Positions 21,876-25,580 of a DNA stretch of 25,580 nucleotides are shown here, piece by piece. The number at the start of each line of letters is the position of its first letter. The first letter of the stretch is position 1. Source of the DNA: DATCKG01 sp036562385 (GTDB taxonomy: Bacteria; Bacillota; Sulfobacillia; Symbiobacteriales; Symbiobacteriaceae). The notes below the pieces were generated by a model. That model was not told the origin of the DNA and ran no database searches. It saw only the letters and a program-made list of their open reading frames with translations. Made by a program: the position numbers and the translations under genes. The stretch spans positions 1 through 25,580 of the forward strand of contig DATCKG010000103.1 in assembly GCA_036562385.1 (NCBI GenBank), given 5' to 3'.

Positions 21876-23150
21876 ATGATGATCGCCGAGTTGATTTTCG
21901 TGGGCACCGAACTGCTCCTCGGGGAGATTCTGAATACCAACGCGTCGTTCATCAGCCGGCATCTGGCCGCGCTGGGGATCGATGTCTATCACCAACAGGT
22001 GGTGGGCGACAATGCCGGACGGTTGGAGCGGGTTCTCCGGGAGGCCCTGGAGCGCAGCGATGTGGTGATCACCTCCGGCGGCCTGGGTCCCACCATGGAC
22101 GACATCACCCGGGAAGTGGCGGCGGCGGTGGCGGGCCGGCCCCTGGAGCTGAACCAGGATGTGCTGGCTGCCCTGCAGGCCTTTTTTGCCCGCCGGGGGC
22201 GGCCCATGCCAGAGAACAACCGGCGGCAGGCGATGGTGCCCCGGGGTGCCACGGTGCTGCCCAACGATCGGGGGACGGCGCCCGGCCTGATCATCCCGGC
22301 CCCGGGGGACAAGGCGATCATCGCCCTGCCCGGACCGCCGAACGAGCTTTGTCCCATGTTTGAGCAGCAGGTGATTCCGTACCTTACGAAGCGGCTGGGC
22401 GGGGCACCGCTGACCCTGGTGACCCGGACCCTTCGCTTCGTTGACATCGGCGAATCCACCGTCGAGGACGTGCTGAAGGATCTGATCCGCAACCAGACGG
22501 ATCCCTCGGTGGCGCCTTACGCCAAACTGGGGGAGGTTCACCTGCGCCTGGCCACCAAGGCGCCGGATCGGGCCACGGGTCTGGCCCGGATCGCCCAGGT
22601 GGAGAATGAGATACGCCGCCGGCTGGGAAAGCATATGTATGGAACCGACGAGACTCGGTTGGAGGAGGCTGTGGGTCAGCTTCTGCTGCAGCGCGGGATG
22701 TCCGTGGCCTTGGCGGAGTCCTGTACCGGCGGCCTCGTCGCCAAGCGCATTACCGACATCCCTGGCAGTTCCGCCTACTTCGGCGCCGGTTTCGTCACCT
22801 ACAGCAACGAGGCCAAGGAACGGTTCCTGGGGGTGCCGCGGCAGCTGCTGGAGCAGCACGGCGCGGTCAGCGAGCCGGTGGTCCGGGCCATGGCGGAGGG
22901 CGCACTGGAGCGGTCTGGGGCCGACGTGGCGGTGGCCATCTCGGGCATCGCCGGACCCAGCGGCGGCACGCCTGAAAAGCCGGTGGGAACGGTCTGGTTT
23001 GGCCTGGCTGCCCGGGGCGGTGGGGGGCTGCCTGCGGGAACCTGGGCCTTCGTCCAGCACCTGTACGGGAGCCGGGAGGACATTCGGGAGCGGAGCGCCA
23101 CCGCCGCGCTGGCTGCGCTGCGCCGGTACCTGTTGGGTCAGCCGGTCTGA
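21876..23150 (+). CDS. cinA: CinA: competence/damage-inducible protein, NMN amidohydrolase
   Basis: A two-domain protein of 424 residues. The N-terminal molybdopterin-binding-like domain carries GTELLLGEILNTN and the signature SGGLGPTMDD (67-76); in characterised CinA proteins it has ADP-ribose pyrophosphatase activity. The C-terminal PncC-type domain carries ESCTGG (281-286), with the catalytic serine, and GPSGGTPEKPVGTVW, and deamidates nicotinamide mononucleotide in NAD recycling. Tandem ATGs at 21876 and 21879 follow GGGAGG by five and eight bases. A GGGCGG/CCGCCC stem-loop lies in the leader at 21817-21832. cinA is often followed by recA in Bacillota, but here a ROK-gap operon follows. 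Confidence 0.95.
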   Translation: MMIAELIFVGTELLLGEILNTNASFISRHLAALGIDVYHQQVVGDNAGRLERVLREALERSDVVITSGGLGPTMDDITREVAAAVAGRPLELNQDVLAALQAFFARRGRPMPENNRRQAMVPRGATVLPNDRGTAPGLIIPAPGDKAIIALPGPPNELCPMFEQQVIPYLTKRLGGAPLTLVTRTLRFVDIGESTVEDVLKDLIRNQTDPSVAPYAKLGEVHLRLATKAPDRATGLARIAQVENEIRRRLGKHMYGTDETRLEEAVGQLLLQRGMSVALAESCTGGLVAKRITDIPGSSAYFGAGFVTYSNEAKERFLGVPRQLLEQHGAVSEPVVRAMAEGALERSGADVAVAISGIAGPSGGTPEKPVGTVWFGLAARGGGGLPAGTWAFVQHLYGSREDIRERSATAALAALRRYLLGQPV

Positions 23151-23252
23151 TTTGGCACAAAGGAATGCTTTTCGGTCGGCTCCAAGGTCTACCTGGGCGC
23201 TGGGTGGAAAGTGGAGTAAATAGCACTTTGTTTGCACTCTTTACGGAGAAAC

Positions 23253-23282
23253 TTGACATCCTTTCCAACGCACCGCGATAAT
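23253..23282 (+). promoter_or_regulatory. Strong promoter of the ROK-gap operon
   Basis: A perfect TTGACA (23253-23258) and GATAAT (23277-23282) are separated by 18 bases; start is expected near 23289. The 100 bases between cinA and this promoter show no gene. They contain AT-richer sequence at 23218-23250 that could bind a regulator, but no clear palindrome was found. Confidence 0.75.
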
Positions 23283-23290
23283 GGGGATGG

Positions 23291-23310
23291 AAGCTGCCGG
23301 AAGGCGGCTT
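23291..23310 (+). other. 5'-terminal stem-loop of the ROK-gap transcript
   Basis: AAGCTGCC (23291-23298) pairs with GGCGGCTT (23303-23310), with one U-G pair, around the tetraloop GGAA. It lies within a few bases of the predicted transcription start. A 5'-end hairpin with a GNRA-type loop commonly protects mRNA from 5'-end-dependent decay. It is followed by TCTCTC, not a real U-tract, so attenuation is less likely. Confidence 0.5.
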
Positions 23311-23365
23311 TCTCTCAGGGGACTTCGTTAAGTAGGTTTACGGAAGCCCAGGGGGTGGAGGGGGA

Positions 23366-24577
23366 GTGCTAGCCGGTCCCGAGTTGATCCGGGCCATTAA
23401 CAAGAAGCGGGTCCTGCGGCTGATCCGGTCGGCAGGCCCCCTCTCGCGGGCGGATATCGCCGAAAAGACCGGGCTGACCCGGCCCACCGTCTCGGCGGTG
23501 GTGGCAGAACTCCTGGAGGAAGGTTGGATCGAGGATATCGGTACCGGCGAGTCCTCCGGCGGCCGTCCGCCGATCCTGCTCCGGTTCAATCCCCGGGCCC
23601 GGTGGGTCATCGGCGCTGAGCTGAGCGCCGGGCACGTCCGGGCGGTCCTGTCGGATCTGAACGGCGTGGTGGTGCGCCGGGTCAAGTATCGGGTGCAATC
23701 CGGCGATGCCCTGAGGGAACTGGGCCGAGTGGAACAGGCGGTGCGTACGCTGCTGGAGAGCGTGGGCGTGGACTGCGAACCGGTGCCGGTGGCGGGGGTC
23801 GGCCTCGGGATCACCGGGGTGGTGGACCCTCGGGCCGGAATCTGGCGCTACTCTCCCCACTTTGATGTGCGGGATCTGCCTGTGGCCGCGCTGCTGCAGG
23901 AGCGGCTCAACCTGCCAGTGGCCGTGGAGAACGACGCCAGGGCCATGGCATGGGGCGAGCATTCCTTCGGCGTAGGCCGCGGGGTCGACAACCTGGCCTT
24001 CATCCGAGTCGGGGTGGGCATCGGCGCCGGCATTATCATCGGCGGCCGGCTGTACAGCGGCGCCCATGACGGGGCCGGAGAAATCGGCCACACCATCGTG
24101 GAGGAAGACGGCCCCCGCTGCCGTTGCGGAAGCTATGGATGTCTGGAAACAGTGGCCAGCGCCACCGCGATTGCCCGTCGGGCGGTGCGGCGGATCCGCA
24201 TGGGGCAGGTCTCCCGGATTGTCGACATGGTGCAGGGAGACCTGGAAGCGGTGATTGGCACCACGGTGATCGAGGCCGCCCGCGCAGGAGATCGCCTCGC
24301 CCGGGAAACACTAATGGAAGCCGGGCGCTATCTGGGGTTGGCCATTGGCAATCTTATTAACTTGCTAAATCCCTCCATGGTCATCGTCGGCGGCGGTACC
24401 AGCTCAGCCGGTGAGTTGCTGCTGGAACCGCTCAGGGAGGTGGCCCTGTCCCGGGCGCTGCCCGCGTTCCGGGATCAGGTCCAGATCCGGCTGACGCCCC
24501 TGGGGGAGGATGCTTGTCCAGTCGGCGGTGCTGCATTGGTGATCGAACAACTGTTCCAGATCCCTTCGCTGCAGTAG
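23366..24577 (+). CDS. ROK-family transcriptional regulator (NagC/XylR type)
   Basis: A 403-residue regulator. The N-terminal winged helix (about 8-65) reads AGPLSRADIAEKTGLTRPTV with a following wing. The C-terminal ROK domain has the sugar-binding ENDARAMAWGE block and the zinc motif with His242 in GEIGHT plus CRCGSYGC (Cys252, 254, 259). The ROK kinase phosphate motif DxGGT is absent: the corresponding segment is GAELSAGHVRAVLSDLNG, as in regulators, so it probably binds a sugar without phosphorylating it. GTG 23366 follows GGAGG at only four bases. It is transcribed from a strong promoter and lies 32 bases before gap, so it probably controls its own operon in response to sugar. Confidence 0.9.
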   Translation: MLAGPELIRAINKKRVLRLIRSAGPLSRADIAEKTGLTRPTVSAVVAELLEEGWIEDIGTGESSGGRPPILLRFNPRARWVIGAELSAGHVRAVLSDLNGVVVRRVKYRVQSGDALRELGRVEQAVRTLLESVGVDCEPVPVAGVGLGITGVVDPRAGIWRYSPHFDVRDLPVAALLQERLNLPVAVENDARAMAWGEHSFGVGRGVDNLAFIRVGVGIGAGIIIGGRLYSGAHDGAGEIGHTIVEEDGPRCRCGSYGCLETVASATAIARRAVRRIRMGQVSRIVDMVQGDLEAVIGTTVIEAARAGDRLARETLMEAGRYLGLAIGNLINLLNPSMVIVGGGTSSAGELLLEPLREVALSRALPAFRDQVQIRLTPLGEDACPVGGAALVIEQLFQIPSLQ

Positions 24578-24609
24578 TCCCGGCAAGAGGAAAAGGAGGC
24601 ATGACCGCT

Positions 24610-25580
24610 ATGACGATCCGCATCGGTATTAACGGGTTTGGTTCCATTGGCCGGCGGTTCTTCCGGGTTGCCATGAACCGGCCAGACCTCGAGGTGGTGG
24701 CGATCAACGACCTGACGCCGCCTTCCACCTCCGCTCATTTGCTGAAGTATGACTCCAACTTCGGTACCCTGGATGCCGACGTGACTGCCACGGAAGACTC
24801 TATCGTGGTCAACGGCAAGCCCGTGCGGGTGTACGCCATTCGGGAGCCCGCGGAGATTCCGTGGCGGGATCATAATGTGGATATCGTGATCGAGTCCACC
24901 GGCCGGTTTACGGACAAGAACCAGGCGGAGGTCCACATCACCTCCGGCGGCGCCAAGAAGGTGATCATCTCGGCGCCGGCCAAGAACGAGGACCTGACCG
25001 TGGTGATGGGCGTCAACCACGAGATGTACGATCCGGCCAAGCACCACGTCATCTCCAATGCCTCTTGCACCACCAACTGCCTGGCTCCTGTGGTCAAGGT
25101 GCTCCATGAGAAGTTCGGTGTTCTCAAGGGCATGATGAACACCGTTCACGCCTACACCAACGACCAGGTCATCCTGGACTTCCCGCACAAGGACCTGCGC
25201 CGGGCCCGGGCTGCCGCCCTCTCCATCATTCCCACCACCACTGGCGCGGCCAAGGCCGTGGCCCTGGTGCTGCCCGAACTGAAGGGCAAGCTGACCGGCT
25301 TTGCCCTGCGGGTGCCGACCCCGGTGGTTTCGGTGGTGGACTTCACCGCCGTTGTGGCCCGCAGCACCACGAAGGAGGAGGTCAATGCCGCCCTCAAGGA
25401 GGCTGCGGAAGGCCCGCTGAAGGGGATTCTCGCCTACTGCGAGGAGCCGCTGGTCTCCATGGACTTCAAGGGGAACCCGCACTCCTCCATCGTGGACGCC
25501 CTGAGCACCATGGTGATCGAGGGCGACCTGGTGAAGGTCGTGGCCTGGTACGACAACGAGTGGGGTTATTCCAACCGGCT
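24610..25580 (+). CDS. gap: Glyceraldehyde-3-phosphate dehydrogenase, type I (3' end outside window)
   Basis: Glycolytic enzyme that oxidises glyceraldehyde-3-phosphate to 1,3-bisphosphoglycerate. The 323 residues present run from the Rossmann motif INGFGSIGRR to WYDNEWGYSNRL, so only a dozen or so residues are missing. The catalytic pair is Cys153 in ASCTTNC and His180 in TVHAYTNDQ. Asp34 in AINDLT is the usual determinant of NAD over NADP preference, pointing to the glycolytic form. ATG 24610 is preferred, ten bases after AGGAGG (24594-24599), and gives MTIRIGINGFG; ATG 24601 is only one base from the ribosome site. Downstream pgk/tpi genes would be expected outside the window. Confidence 0.97.
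   Translation, partial: MTIRIGINGFGSIGRRFFRVAMNRPDLEVVAINDLTPPSTSAHLLKYDSNFGTLDADVTATEDSIVVNGKPVRVYAIREPAEIPWRDHNVDIVIESTGRFTDKNQAEVHITSGGAKKVIISAPAKNEDLTVVMGVNHEMYDPAKHHVISNASCTTNCLAPVVKVLHEKFGVLKGMMNTVHAYTNDQVILDFPHKDLRRARAAALSIIPTTTGAAKAVALVLPELKGKLTGFALRVPTPVVSVVDFTAVVARSTTKEEVNAALKEAAEGPLKGILAYCEEPLVSMDFKGNPHSSIVDALSTMVIEGDLVKVVAWYDNEWGYSNR

Noticed and set aside
23199..23219. TGGGC/TGGGT motifs as MraZ boxes before the ROK gene
   Set aside because: The spacing is two bases instead of the regular ten-base period of MraZ sites, and no cell-division cluster is near.

Overview
The window looks like chromosome of a GC-rich, low-branching member of the Bacillota, most like Symbiobacterium or a close relative. 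This is inferred from several things together: about 65% GC, frequent GTG starts with strong AGGAGG-type ribosome sites, a transcriptional T-box riboswitch, a MrfA/MrfB (YprA/YprB) repair pair, a PdaB-like sporulation-type deacetylase and a DHA2 exporter. No tRNA, rRNA or CRISPR array was seen. The first ~175 bases look like the end of an insertion sequence; the rest is ordinary, tightly packed chromosome.

Layout. 1-175: repeat-rich probable IS end with a leftward terminator. 190-3374: promoter, isoleucine T-box leader and ileS. 3497-7835: a tungstate unit, made of a ModE-type HTH fused to a TupA-like sensor domain, a promoter with a ModE-like operator, tupABC, and a downstream S51 peptidase. 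7916-12394 (minus strand): mrfA, mrfB and a PdaB-like protein that has lost most of its metal ligands. 12654-13826: a class A beta-lactamase-like lipoprotein. 13971-15946: rimO and a YbaK-type Cys-tRNA deacylase. 16036-17211: a membrane-embedded M28-type peptidase. 17385-19465: a two-gene operon of a single-pass membrane protein and a short FtsH-type protease. 19595-21040: a DHA2 drug exporter. 21056-21757 (minus strand): an unrecognised coiled-coil protein with an acidic, tryptophan-rich tail. 21876-23150: cinA. 23253-25580: a strong promoter, a ROK-family regulator and a type I GAPDH gene cut by the window edge.

How the genes work together. The tungstate unit is the clearest local circuit. 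A cytoplasmic one-component regulator, apparently built from a copy of the transporter's own binding protein, sits next to the transporter, and a ModE-like palindrome lies just downstream of the transporter promoter. The ileS leader should read uncharged tRNA-Ile: its specifier is AUC and its UGGU bulge fits the ACCA end. mrfA-mrfB should form a helicase-exonuclease DNA repair pair. The ROK-gap pair occupies the position that cggR-gapA has in Bacillus, suggesting sugar-responsive control of glycolysis by a different regulator family.

Two habits of this genome recur. Several genes have an in-frame start abutting the Shine-Dalgarno and a better-spaced one 3-9 bases later. Several stop codons lie inside the terminator hairpin.
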